Origin: Aestuariivita sp.
Lineage (GTDB): Bacteria > Pseudomonadota > Alphaproteobacteria > Rhodobacterales > Rhodobacteraceae
Direction: 5' to 3'
DNA: 64,000 nucleotides
NCBI RefSeq assembly: GCF_021404545.1
Contig: NZ_JAAWWD010000043.1
Location: forward strand, 1 to 64,000
A model generated the notes under the pieces. The model was given only the letters and a program-made list of their open reading frames with translations. It ran no database searches and was not told the origin of the DNA. The translations under genes were made by a program, and so were the position numbers. Shown piece by piece: positions 1-7,942 of the stretch. Position 1 is the first letter of the stretch; every line of letters starts with the position of its first letter.

Positions 1-102
1 CTCAGGGTTGTGAGATGATCCTGGGGCCCGGAGCTGTTTAACCTGGATTTTGGTCTTTTATTCGTAGGACTGCTCATGTTTTCGAGCATATCATTTTTAC
101 GC

Positions 103-123
103 CCGATAATGCAAGATTATCGG
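103..123. repeat. Perfect inverted repeat, 8-bp arms, upstream of the DUF1403 gene
   Basis: The arms CCGATAAT (103-110) and ATTATCGG (116-123) are perfect reverse complements around a 5-bp spacer GCAAG. The site lies 80 bp before the DUF1403 start. A weaker dyad (TGCTC 71-75 / GAGCA 84-88) sits just upstream. The size and A/T-rich arms would suit a dimeric regulator or a tyrosine-recombinase core site. Which of these it is cannot be told from sequence alone. No gene was seen in bases 1-203. Confidence 0.5.
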
Positions 124-203
124 ACATCATGGCAAAAGATAGAGCGAGGCGTTTTCTGTGCTATTTTCTGGAGCAAAGCGCCGCGATGGTTTAGGCTTCA
201 GTC

Positions 204-1088
204 ATGACATTTGCCCGACCGGAACACTCCATCGACACAGACACTCTACCCCGGATGCCCGCATGGGTCACCTCGGCACGTCCTGAAGCCTTTGAAGATG
301 TGGCGTTTTTATCGGGCGCGGCGCTGAACCACCTGCATCTTGTGTTGGGACGCGAAGAGGTCCCCAAAGCCTTGTTGCGGGATCGGCTGGCGCTGCGAGC
401 GGCCGAGGCATGTGTCGGGTTTTCTGGTCGTCCGGAAAGAGCCCCAGAGCTGCGCGACGCGATTCATCTTCTGCGCCATGGCGATCTACCTGGTCCCGCG
501 GGGGGAACTTACCTTGCCTGGCGTCGCGCGGTGGAGCGGCCGGTGTCGATCAAGGCTCTGGGCCGAGCCTTGCCGATCTTGGAGTTGGGCCAGATTGCTA
601 CATGGCTCGATACGGGGAAGGGAGCGCCGGTGACCCGTGCCGCGATGGCGCTGGATGCTGTCCTGACGGAGGCACCCCGTGCCGAAGTCCCGGCGTTGAT
701 CCTCGCGGACGCCGCCCTCGCCCAGGCGCTTGGTTGGGATCATGTCGTGCCGCTGCTGGCCGCGGGTTTAAAACGCACAGACCTGCGCAAGCGGGGTGAC
801 GATTTGCGCCTAGCCTGTCATCGCGCAGTGACCGCATCCGCGGTCGAGGCCGCGCGTCTGGCTGTCGATCTCGCGCGTCGGGCTTCGCTTTTGAAAGGAG
901 TTGCACCAAAGCTTCGGGCCAAGGGGGCAGGGGCGGCGGTGAAAATATTCCTGACGCAGGACGCCGTGGCGCCCAGTGCCCTGCCTTTGCCGGACCGCGC
1001 GGCGCGGCGGCTCTGTGACCGGCTTGTCGATCTCGGCGCGGTCCGTGAGCTAACCGGGCGCGACACATTCCGGCTCTACGGGGTGTAG
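204..1088 (+). CDS. DUF1403 family protein
   Basis: A 294-residue protein that I recognise as DUF1403, a family of unknown function found mainly on accessory replicons of Rhizobiales and Rhodobacterales. The body is Ala/Leu-rich and helical (for example LILADAALAQALGWDHVVPL near residues 170-190). The end, LVDLGAVRELTGRDTFRLYG, resembles the last part of a winged helix-turn-helix and is similar in style to the C-terminus of the DUF1612 protein at 5437. It has no signal peptide or membrane segment. The ScpB-like gene begins 2 bases after its stop, so the two are probably one transcript. Family assignment is from memory of conserved segments. Confidence 0.7.
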   Translation: MTFARPEHSIDTDTLPRMPAWVTSARPEAFEDVAFLSGAALNHLHLVLGREEVPKALLRDRLALRAAEACVGFSGRPERAPELRDAIHLLRHGDLPGPAGGTYLAWRRAVERPVSIKALGRALPILELGQIATWLDTGKGAPVTRAAMALDAVLTEAPRAEVPALILADAALAQALGWDHVVPLLAAGLKRTDLRKRGDDLRLACHRAVTASAVEAARLAVDLARRASLLKGVAPKLRAKGAGAAVKIFLTQDAVAPSALPLPDRAARRLCDRLVDLGAVRELTGRDTFRLYGV

Positions 1089-1090
1089 CC

Positions 1091-1747
1091 ATGAGCATGG
1101 ACAGCGAAAGTGGGAACCGGTTTCGCGGTTCGGACATGCGACCGGAAAGGAAGTCGAAGGATCGACCAGAAGCTGAGCTTGATCGCGAGTTGCTCGACCT
1201 GCCACCGGAGTTGCGCTGGCGGGAATGGATGCGCCGGATCGAGGCGGTGCTGTTTGCCTCTGCCTCGCCTGTACCGCGCGAGGATCTGGCGCGCATAGTG
1301 GGGCAGGGGACTTCGGTTGATCTGCTGTTGGAAGACCTTGCCGCTGATCTGGAAGGGCGGGCGTTCGAGATTGCCATGGTCGCAGGGGGGTGGATGTTCC
1401 GGACGCGGCCTGTTTACGCGCCTGCGATCCGCGCCGCAGCGGATGTCGGAGACCAGTTGCTGGACCTGAACGAGTTCGACGTCGCGATTTTGGCGGCCAT
1501 CGCCTACCACCAGCCGATCACCCGCGATGGGCTCAAAGACATCTTTGGCAAAGAGATCAGCCGGGACCTGATCGGAAGGCTGCATGCGCAGGGTCTGATT
1601 GGAACTGGGCCGCGCGCGCCGCGTCGTGGTGCCCCCTATACCTTCGTGACCACAGACGCGTTCCTCGCAGCTTTCGGGCTGGAGAGCTTGCGCGACCTGC
1701 CAGATGCTGAACAGCTGAATGATGCCGGGCTGGCCGCGCGCGCCTGA
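1091..1747 (+). CDS. scpB: ScpB-like SMC-Scp complex subunit (accessory paralogue)
   Basis: A 218-residue protein. After a charged N-terminal extension of about 45 residues it carries the ScpB double winged-helix pattern: RIEAVLFASASPVPREDLA, then GGWMFRTRP, then LAAIAYHQPITRDGLKDIFG and LIGTGPR. ScpB bridges the kleisin ScpA and SMC in chromosome condensation. This copy is next to DUF1403 and convergent with tniQ, not beside scpA, so it is probably an accessory-element paralogue with a private role. The start may instead be the ATG at 1136, which would remove part of the extension. Only 16 bases separate its stop from the tniQ stop on the other strand, leaving no room for a transposon end. 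Confidence 0.75.
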   Translation: MSMDSESGNRFRGSDMRPERKSKDRPEAELDRELLDLPPELRWREWMRRIEAVLFASASPVPREDLARIVGQGTSVDLLLEDLAADLEGRAFEIAMVAGGWMFRTRPVYAPAIRAAADVGDQLLDLNEFDVAILAAIAYHQPITRDGLKDIFGKEISRDLIGRLHAQGLIGTGPRAPRRGAPYTFVTTDAFLAAFGLESLRDLPDAEQLNDAGLAARA

Positions 1748-1763
1748 AACTCACCGGGAATTT

Positions 1764-2774
1764 TTACAGCGCTTGCCGCTGCTGATCGAGCCGCGCGGCC
1801 GCCTGAACGAGATCCGCCAAATGCGGGCCAGCGGTGGTAGAGCAAGGCCCAGCTTTGGGCCGAGGCAGGACGGCATCGCTGAAAGATGTGACCAGTCCGC
1901 TCCAAGCTGGCGCAGCCTGAACGACGCGTTTCCAATAGATAATCGCGGAACTTCTTCTCTTTTCGAACGGCGTCGACCGCCCTTCCGCCAATTTCTGAAA
2001 CAGCTGATAGCGATCCCGATGGGGGAGGCGCACGATGGATACACTCTGTTTACCAAATTGAAAGCAAGCCGATCCAAGAAGGTCCGGCAGTGATCGTCCT
2101 TCTGCCATTCTATGCCCTGCTGCCTGCAGACGAAGCAGATCGTCGATCAGACGCTCAAGACGCCGAACCCCATTGGTGGCAGGACGGGTGCGTTTGCAGA
2201 GGGCCGCGCCGCACCGGGCGCAGATCTGATGCGGCACAAGACGCTTCTGGCTGAACGGAGCCAATCCGCCCCCGCAAGATGGGCACCTGTCCCGAAGCCG
2301 ACAACCGTGGTGAAAGCAAGAAACGCGTGTCGCCAGGCTCCAGCCTCGGCGAAAATAGGGCGTTTCGTCTTCCGTCAGACAAGCGGGACAGAACTGCAGC
2401 CAGGTAACCTGCCTCCTGGGTGCGCAACTCTGCTGAGGCGATGCCCGCAGGGGCAAACGCAGCCGGGCCAAGGGGTCAGGGGCAATGGTCAGAGCCGCGA
2501 TGTCTTCCACGGGTATGCCGGTATGCTCTCGCAGAAACTGCAGGATGCGATCGGGCAACGCCCGATCAAGCCGCGCCGACCAGTTCTCACCCGGCGCTCC
2601 GAGAAGCGTGCCAAAATAGTGCGGAGGTATGCCGTTCGCGTAGGCGAGGCGGTGCAGCCAACTCGACAGAAGTTCACCTGGTGCGGGCATAATGCTCACT
2701 GGCCAACGGCTTCCCGCCACACTTTCATACCGCTCTGCAGATGTGACGGATATCTCGGTCGGCCCAAACCTCAT
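1764..2774 (-). CDS. tniQ: TniQ family transposition protein
   Basis: A 336-residue TniQ family member. The N-terminal segment (PAPGELLSSWLHRLAYANG, residues about 30-48) is the family hallmark, followed by zinc-finger-type cysteine clusters (FCPACL; CRLRDRCPSCGGG; CARCGAALC, residues about 150-215). In Tn7- and Tn5053-type transposons TniQ/TnsD helps target-site selection or assembly. Its ATG overlaps the tniB stop (ATGA), so tniA, tniB and tniQ are one translationally coupled operon. It is convergent with the ScpB-like gene. Confidence 0.85.
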   Translation of the reverse strand: MRFGPTEISVTSAERYESVAGSRWPVSIMPAPGELLSSWLHRLAYANGIPPHYFGTLLGAPGENWSARLDRALPDRILQFLREHTGIPVEDIAALTIAPDPLARLRLPLRASPQQSCAPRRQVTWLQFCPACLTEDETPYFRRGWSLATRVSCFHHGCRLRDRCPSCGGGLAPFSQKRLVPHQICARCGAALCKRTRPATNGVRRLERLIDDLLRLQAAGHRMAEGRSLPDLLGSACFQFGKQSVSIVRLPHRDRYQLFQKLAEGRSTPFEKRRSSAIIYWKRVVQAAPAWSGLVTSFSDAVLPRPKAGPCSTTAGPHLADLVQAAARLDQQRQAL

Positions 2775-3652
2775 GTCATATCGTGACGCAAAGCGGAATT
2801 ACGGCGCCTCGAGAGAGGCACATAGCCGAGGTCCCACAGGGTTGCGCCCGTGATCCGGCCCTCACCGCGCGAGATTGCCGCCACTGCGGCACGGGTGACG
2901 ATCTCGACAACCTCGCCGATCAGCCCCTCTGACAGATCATGGATGATCTTCGCCAAGGGTTCGCGCGACAGATCGGAGGTGTCGGCGAGCGGCAGACTGG
3001 CTTCCAGGCTGTCGAGAAGCGTCGCGAATTCCTCGTCATACGGCCATCGTGGAATGGGGATCGTATCGAAACGTGAGCCCATTTCGTCGGTGTCATGCAC
3101 CGCATCGTAGATCGCGATTTCGCCGACAAGGACTGGTGAGATGTCATGCACCCGTGCGATCCGCCGCAAGAACGAGAAGATAGCCTTCACATCCTGGCGC
3201 CGCCCGCGCAATGCGCTGTGGAACTCGTCGAAGATCAAAAGGCGCGGCTTCAGGCGCTCCAGAAGATGATCGACCTGATCGCCGGCGCGGGACAGGCTGC
3301 GCCAGCCCGCGGCTTGTGGCGCGCGCAATCCGGACAGGATGCTGGCATAGAAATGCGACAGGCCTGCACCTTCCCGGGTCTGGATCACCCACACCTTTTG
3401 CTGGTCGGCGGTACGCAGATGTTCGATGGCGAAGCGTTCGGCGATCATGGTCTTGCCGTTGTGGTAGGGACCGGCAAGCAGCAAACCGCGTGGGCGCAGC
3501 GATGGCGGTCGCTCGAGCAGCAGTCGCATCGCGTCATGCGCCGCGCCGGCGGCAGGATGGCTGATCCAGCGCGGCGCGCGAACATGGGCGATCCGCACTG
3601 CGTCATCGGCCTGCAAGAGCGGGATTATGGCGGGCATGAGGTGATCCGGCAC
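2771..3652 (-). CDS. tniB: TniB family AAA+ NTP-binding transposition protein
   Basis: An AAA+ ATPase of the TniB/TnsC type. Walker A is GPYHNGKT and Walker B is LLIFDEFH, with a sensor-like segment VLVGEIAIYDAV downstream. The family regulates target choice and activates the DDE transposase. The frame stays open upstream to an ATG at 3766, but a GTG at 3652, one base after the tniA stop, gives a compact 293-residue protein beginning VPDHLMPAII and fits coupled translation. I prefer that start. ATG 3637 is another possibility. Confidence 0.85.
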   Translation of the reverse strand: MPDHLMPAIIPLLQADDAVRIAHVRAPRWISHPAAGAAHDAMRLLLERPPSLRPRGLLLAGPYHNGKTMIAERFAIEHLRTADQQKVWVIQTREGAGLSHFYASILSGLRAPQAAGWRSLSRAGDQVDHLLERLKPRLLIFDEFHSALRGRRQDVKAIFSFLRRIARVHDISPVLVGEIAIYDAVHDTDEMGSRFDTIPIPRWPYDEEFATLLDSLEASLPLADTSDLSREPLAKIIHDLSEGLIGEVVEIVTRAAVAAISRGEGRITGATLWDLGYVPLSRRRNSALRHDMT

Positions 3653-3653
3653 C

Positions 3654-5339
3654 CTACCAATCCTCGACAGGGAAGACCCGCCGAGGGCGATCCGGGTCGA
3701 GCTTTTCTTGGGTCGGGACGGAAGGCGCGGCGAAGTCGGCATAAGGCTTCTTTGCCTCGGTGGCATGCCGGGCGCGGGTCATCTCCTTCAACCGGCTTTT
3801 GGGGGTTTTGGCGGCGGCAGCAGTGGCTGCGATTTCGCGTCGGATGGCTGATGCCTCCTGCACAGGGCGCCGCTGGATTTCACGCCGCTGCTGTCGATCC
3901 GCCTGGTGCTGCCAAAGCGTGATCGGCTCGGCCAGTCCGTCCCGTCGCCTGACCGGCCGCCAGGCCTGCGTATCCGGATCCTTGACGTAGACATGGCTGA
4001 TGTCGCGAGGATCATAGCACAGATCGAGCGGCTCCAGCCGGTCACGACGCGCAACCAGCGGGCCAAGCCAGGGCTCGAAATAGTCGATGGCGAAGAGACT
4101 GAAGCCCTGAGGTGAAATTTTCCGCGTCTTGCGTGGCAGGAAATTCAGCAGCACATCGACAGGCGCATCGATAGGCCGGTCCTTCGGCTGGAACCGATCT
4201 TCCCACTCTTTCGCCGGAACGGTCAGCCTGCGCGCATTCTGGCTCAGGTTGTGGTCGATGATCGCGAGCGCGATGCAGCGTTCAAGATCCGCGAAGCTGA
4301 GCCGTGCCCGCGCTTCCGAGGCATAGTCGCCCCGATCCGCGATGGAACGCCCCGTCTTGCCGGGCAAGGCGCGTAGCGCGGTGTTCACTTTCCCAAGCAG
4401 GCGTTCCACGACTCCGCCCCGATGCACGGTGCCCTTGTTCCGCATGCGTATGGCGATGCCATAGTCCGCGCATCCTCTGCTGAAGGTGCTGCTCTGGAAC
4501 TCCTTGGCGGAATCGACGACGATTTGCTTCGGGCGACCGTGCATCGGCCAAGCATGATCGATACCGCGTTCTGCCAGCCAGTCAATCTTGCAGCACATCG
4601 CGTGCGCCAGACAAAGCGCGACAGACAGTCGTGACGGCCGCTCGAGGGTCAGGCAGAAGCCGATGATCGCGCTCGTGGCCACATCTGCAGCGATGGTCAG
4701 ATAGGGACGACCAACGAAGACACCGTGGTCATCAATCACCTCAACAAATTGGATGTCTGCCGGCGTGTGATCGATCTGGACAACGTCGAGCGCGTGGTTA
4801 GCCCGGATGTAGCCCGGTCGCGGCTTCAGCCGGTGCAGGTGTTTACCATCCGACAGGCGGCGGCGGGCAATTTCTTCCGGGGCGAACAGAATGGGGATCC
4901 GCCGGGCGACAGTGACATAGGCGGGTGGAGTGTGCCCTTCCTCTGCGCAGCGGGTGCGGATCTCTTCAACGATCGGTGCAAGGTCCGGCTGCTCCGGGCG
5001 CAACCACATCTCCCGCAGGGTCACCGCGATGATGTTCTCGACTGCGGGGTTGATCCTTGGTTGTCTTGTTCCACTCCTTCGCGGCAGAAGGGACGATACC
5101 CTGCGCTCTTCCCGATACCGCGCCAGATAGTTGTAGACTTGGCGTGTCGAGAGCCGCAGCTCGGATGCCGCGCGCATCACGGCCTCACGCACCGGCGCCG
5201 CTCCGTCAAGAATCCGGTCCAACTCGCGCGCGGTACGCGTCGCCTTGGCCCACGCTTCATCCGAGGCATGCGCTTCGCCGGACGTCATCGATATGAAACT
5301 TCCGAGACCGGCTGGGTCATGCGCCAACAGGGCGGCCAC
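3654..5339 (-). CDS. tniA: TniA-type DDE transposase (Mu/Tn7-like integrase catalytic domain)
   Basis: A 561-residue transposase. An N-terminal helix-turn-helix (LSTRQVYNYLARYREE) is followed by an integrase core with the D, D and E residues in VVQIDHTPADI, IVVDSAKEF and HRGGVVERLLG. A Mu-transposase-type C-terminal beta domain and a basic tail follow. It catalyses strand transfer together with TniB and TniQ. ATG 5288 (MTSGEAHASDEAW) is an alternative start with a GGAAG sequence upstream. I do not see canonical Tn5053/Tn402-type terminal repeats between its start and the neighbouring gene at 5437. TGCTGAAAT occurs twice in that gap (5341 and 5430). Confidence 0.88.
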   Translation of the reverse strand: MAALLAHDPAGLGSFISMTSGEAHASDEAWAKATRTARELDRILDGAAPVREAVMRAASELRLSTRQVYNYLARYREERRVSSLLPRRSGTRQPRINPAVENIIAVTLREMWLRPEQPDLAPIVEEIRTRCAEEGHTPPAYVTVARRIPILFAPEEIARRRLSDGKHLHRLKPRPGYIRANHALDVVQIDHTPADIQFVEVIDDHGVFVGRPYLTIAADVATSAIIGFCLTLERPSRLSVALCLAHAMCCKIDWLAERGIDHAWPMHGRPKQIVVDSAKEFQSSTFSRGCADYGIAIRMRNKGTVHRGGVVERLLGKVNTALRALPGKTGRSIADRGDYASEARARLSFADLERCIALAIIDHNLSQNARRLTVPAKEWEDRFQPKDRPIDAPVDVLLNFLPRKTRKISPQGFSLFAIDYFEPWLGPLVARRDRLEPLDLCYDPRDISHVYVKDPDTQAWRPVRRRDGLAEPITLWQHQADRQQRREIQRRPVQEASAIRREIAATAAAAKTPKSRLKEMTRARHATEAKKPYADFAAPSVPTQEKLDPDRPRRVFPVEDW

Positions 5340-5436
5340 TTGCTGAAATACGTAGCCAAAATTGAAGCCTTAAGCTGAAGAATGATGTGTGCTTACCCCG
5401 TATCATCCAGAAATCACGTAATAATCATGTGCTGAA

Positions 5437-6438
5437 ATGGTGAAGAAAATGCGACACTGGTTCCTGCCTGGGCCACTCGAAGAAGAACCGGATGATTTGC
5501 CTCCCGGACCGCGTGCGGAACCGCCCGACACCGCTGTCGTCCATGACTGGGCAAAGGCAGAGGGGCTTCACGCTGCGCGGCTGGCACGCGTGGCTGGACG
5601 CCTGGGTGCTCTGGATGACCGGCTGCTGCGCGGCCCGGAAGGCTGGCCGCATCGCCTCGCTCTTATCGAGGCGGCGGATCTTAGCTGGTTCACAGGGGAC
5701 CGGGTGAGTTCTGATCGTCTGGCGCTCTGGATATCGATGCGGCTCTCGGGCGCACAGGATGACCCACATGCCCTGGCAAGAGTTGGGTGGGCTGTTCGGC
5801 GGCTTATAGGAGGTCCAGGACCGGAGGCTGACTTGGCCGCCTTCCTGGATCGCCGCGATCCAGAGAACATTGAAGACAGCGATGAGCGTTTCGAAGATCG
5901 GGCAGGCGGATGGCTGGACGTAATGGCAGCCGCAGCCGATCTCCACCCGATCACGCGAGCTTGCATGGGCTTTCATCTCTGGAGCCTGGCCGGCCTCGGA
6001 CAGCACGGTGACCAAATCGAAGCCGCAGTCACGGCCGCGCGGATCGCGGCCAGCGAGGGCAAGGGAGCAGTGTTTGCACCTCTGGCCATGGGTGGGGCAG
6101 GGGGGCTGCGCGCTGGCGGCCCACCCGCTGACCGTTTGGCGCGCTGGCTTGACGGGATGGAGACCGCATGTCTGACCGCGATGCGGCACCTCGACGATAT
6201 TGAAGCGTGGTCAGTTCGGGCGGAAGCCGAGATGACCTCACTTTCGGGCAAGACCCCGCGCGCCTTGCGCGCTGTGCTGACCGAATGGCCCCTTGTCTCT
6301 GCCCCGATGGGTGAGGTCCTGACCAACGCTAGCCGCGCCGCGGTCCAGCGCAACCTCACCTGGATGGAAGCGCGAGGCCTGATCCGCGAGGTGACCGGCC
6401 AGGGGCGATTCAGGTTATGGGCAGCGGCACGATCTTGA
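5437..6438 (+). CDS. DUF1612 / HTH_DNA_binding protein (RHE_PE00001 family)
   Basis: A 333-residue protein recognised as the DUF1612 plus helix-turn-helix family known as RHE_PE00001 from rhizobial plasmids. The N-terminal part contains LIEAADLSWFTGDRVSSDRL and the middle DDIEAWSVRAEAEMTSL. The C-terminus (APMGEVLTNASRAAVQRNLTWMEARGLIREVTGQGRFRLW) reads as a winged HTH. Function is unknown and DNA binding is inferred. It is divergent from tniA. An imperfect palindrome CACGTAATAATCATGTG at 5415-5431 lies just before the start and may be its operator. Confidence 0.7.
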   Translation: MVKKMRHWFLPGPLEEEPDDLPPGPRAEPPDTAVVHDWAKAEGLHAARLARVAGRLGALDDRLLRGPEGWPHRLALIEAADLSWFTGDRVSSDRLALWISMRLSGAQDDPHALARVGWAVRRLIGGPGPEADLAAFLDRRDPENIEDSDERFEDRAGGWLDVMAAAADLHPITRACMGFHLWSLAGLGQHGDQIEAAVTAARIAASEGKGAVFAPLAMGGAGGLRAGGPPADRLARWLDGMETACLTAMRHLDDIEAWSVRAEAEMTSLSGKTPRALRAVLTEWPLVSAPMGEVLTNASRAAVQRNLTWMEARGLIREVTGQGRFRLWAAARS

Positions 6439-6495
6439 AACTTACGGTTCAATGCGTGAAAGCTTCAAGAGTTCGGGAAGTTCATGTCATCGTTT

Positions 6496-6912
6496 TCAGC
6501 TTCCAGAAATCGCGTCGAGCACCGGACAGTCGGGAACTTCGGCGCCAGAACACCTCAATGCCGTCGCAGCGAGGACGGCCTCGATCCGCCGGAGATCCGC
6601 AATCTTGGCCCGCACCTCTGCAAGGTGACGCTCCGTCCGCTCCTTGACCTCCGCGCAGGTCGGCGCGGCGCCATCTTCGAGCCCCATCAACCCGCGAATG
6701 TCCTCCATCGAGAACCCGAGTTCGCGGGCGCGCAGGATGAAGCGAAGGCGCGTGGCGTGCGCGGCGGAATAGATGCGGTAGCCGGCGTCGGTCCGGGGCG
6801 GGTCGGGCAGAACGCCGGTCTTCTCGTAGTAGCGGATCGTCTCGATGTTGCAGCCGGTGGCCCGGGCCAGGTCTCCGCGTGTGAAGCCGCTCTCGCGCTC
6901 GTGATCGGTCAT
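6496..6912 (-). CDS. merR: Mercury-responsive MerR transcriptional regulator
   Basis: A 138-residue regulator starting at ATG 6912 (MTDHERESGFTRGDLARATG). The frame is open further upstream, but that would run through the mer promoter. The N-terminal HTH (CNIETIRYYEKTGVLPDPPR) and coiled dimer helix are typical of MerR. Three cysteines expected to bind Hg(II) are present: one in PTCAEV, one in LRCSG and one in PDCPVL. It is divergent from merT and shares the operator at 6927-6957. MerR represses and, with Hg(II), activates the merTPFA operon by untwisting the long promoter spacer. Confidence 0.92.
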   Translation of the reverse strand: MTDHERESGFTRGDLARATGCNIETIRYYEKTGVLPDPPRTDAGYRIYSAAHATRLRFILRARELGFSMEDIRGLMGLEDGAAPTCAEVKERTERHLAEVRAKIADLRRIEAVLAATALRCSGAEVPDCPVLDAISGS

Positions 6913-6926
6913 GGGCAGGTTTCCTC

Positions 6927-6957
6927 TTGAGCCTGTAGTTACTACAGACCTTACACC
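6927..6957 (+). promoter_or_regulatory. mer operator-promoter (PmerT)
   Basis: A perfect dyad CTGTAGTTACTACAG (6933-6947) lies between a -35-like TTGAGC (6927-6932) and a -10-like TACACC (6952-6957), giving the overlong 19-bp spacer typical of MerR-activated promoters. It sits between the divergent merR and merT starts. Confidence 0.75.
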
Positions 6958-6991
6958 TTCCTTCAACCACGGACGAGAGGAGGTGCGCGAC

Positions 6992-7381
6992 ATGGCGCTG
7001 ACAGACGACAGAGCTGACAACTCCGAAGCGGATCGCCCGGCCCGAAAGGGCTGGCTCGCAGCGGGCGGGGTGATGGGCGCGTTCTTCGCCTCGGCCTGCT
7101 GCATCGGGCCGCTAGTCCTGCTAACCCTCGGCATCTCGGGGGCCTGGATCGGCAACCTGACGGCGCTGGAGCCTTACAAGCCGATCTTCGCCGTGATCGC
7201 GCTCGGCTTCATCGGGGCGGGTTTCCGGCAGGTGTATTTCCGCAAGCCGAACGTCTGCGAGCCCGGTTCCTACTGTGCGCGCCCATCCTCGGCTTGGATC
7301 ACCAAAACCGCGCTCTGGGCGTCCCTGATCCTCGTCGTCGCCGCGCTCACCATCGACTGGTGGGCCCCGCTTCTCTACTGA
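6992..7381 (+). CDS. merT: Mercuric ion transport protein MerT
   Basis: A 129-residue inner-membrane protein. ATG 6992 is preceded by a strong GAGAGGAGGT Shine-Dalgarno, and an upstream in-frame ATG lies inside the promoter. The first membrane helix carries the vicinal Cys pair (FFASACCIGPL) that receives Hg(II) from MerP. The cytoplasmic loop has a second pair (NVCEPGSYC). A third hydrophobic segment ends the protein (LILVVAALTIDWWAPLL). It moves Hg(II) into the cytoplasm for MerA. It is the first gene of merTPFA. Confidence 0.92.
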   Translation: MALTDDRADNSEADRPARKGWLAAGGVMGAFFASACCIGPLVLLTLGISGAWIGNLTALEPYKPIFAVIALGFIGAGFRQVYFRKPNVCEPGSYCARPSSAWITKTALWASLILVVAALTIDWWAPLLY

Positions 7382-7399
7382 TCCCGAAAGGAGACCCTT

Positions 7400-7705
7400 A
7401 TGAAGAAGATCCTTGCCCTTGCCCTGTTCGGCCTGACCGCTGTTGCGCCCGTCACCGCCATCCCGGTCGCCGCGCAGACCGTCGCCGCCGAGCAGACCGT
7501 CACCTTCGCGGTCGACAACATGACCTGCGCGCTCTGCCCCGTGACGGTGAAGCGCGCGATGGAAAGCGTCGATGGCGTGCGCGCCGTCGAGATCGACTTC
7601 GAGGCGCGCACCGCCACGGTCGTCTTCGACACCGCCGCGACCAGCGCCGAGGCCATCGCGACCGCGTCGGCCAATGCAGGCTATCCGGCGCGCGTCTCGG
7701 GCTGA
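7400..7705 (+). CDS. merP: Periplasmic mercury-binding protein MerP
   Basis: A 101-residue protein with a signal peptide (MKKILALALFGLTAVAPVTA) and one heavy-metal-associated domain carrying the Hg-binding motif MTCALCP. The pattern GVRAVEIDFEARTATVVFD is typical of the fold. In the periplasm it scavenges Hg(II) and passes it to MerT. It lies 18 bases after merT with the Shine-Dalgarno AAAGGAG. Confidence 0.93.
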   Translation: MKKILALALFGLTAVAPVTAIPVAAQTVAAEQTVTFAVDNMTCALCPVTVKRAMESVDGVRAVEIDFEARTATVVFDTAATSAEAIATASANAGYPARVSG

Positions 7706-7709
7706 CGGG

Positions 7710-7942
7710 ATGACCGAGCAGACCGACCGCAAGCTGATCGCGACAGGTGTCGTCGGCACGTCATCGCGGCGCTCTGCTGCTTCACGCCGGTGCTCGTCGT
7801 GCTTTTGGGCGCCGTGGGCCTGTCGGCCTGGCTGGGTTGGCTCGACTATGTGCTGCTGCCCGCGCTGGCGTTCTTCATTGGGCTGACCGCCTATGCCGTC
7901 TGGCGCAGGCAGCGGCGGCAAACCACGCAAACGGATGGATGA
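7710..7942 (+). pseudogene. merF: merF, frameshifted by one base
   Basis: Translation from ATG 7710 begins as MerF (MTEQTDRKLIATGVVGT). The expected continuation (VIAALCCFTPVLVVLLGAVG, with its Cys pair, then GWLDYVLLPALAFFIGLTAY) is found only in another frame starting near 7757. The span is 233 bases, one short of a whole number of codons, so a single-base deletion near 7757-7760 separates the halves. Without it MerF would be 77 residues and overlap the merA start. As written the product would be scrambled after about 17 residues. Either the gene is inactive, leaving MerT as the importer, or there is a sequencing error. Confidence 0.8.

Noticed and set aside
598-1377. Long minus-strand frame of 259 codons
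   Set aside because: It runs across the end of DUF1403 and the start of the ScpB-like gene in antisense, with Arg/Pro/Ser-rich composition typical of GC-rich shadows.
5340-5436. Possible transposon end before tniA (TGCTGAAAT repeats)
   Set aside because: The repeats are direct, not inverted, and there is no matching sequence near the tniQ end, so I do not call a terminal inverted repeat.
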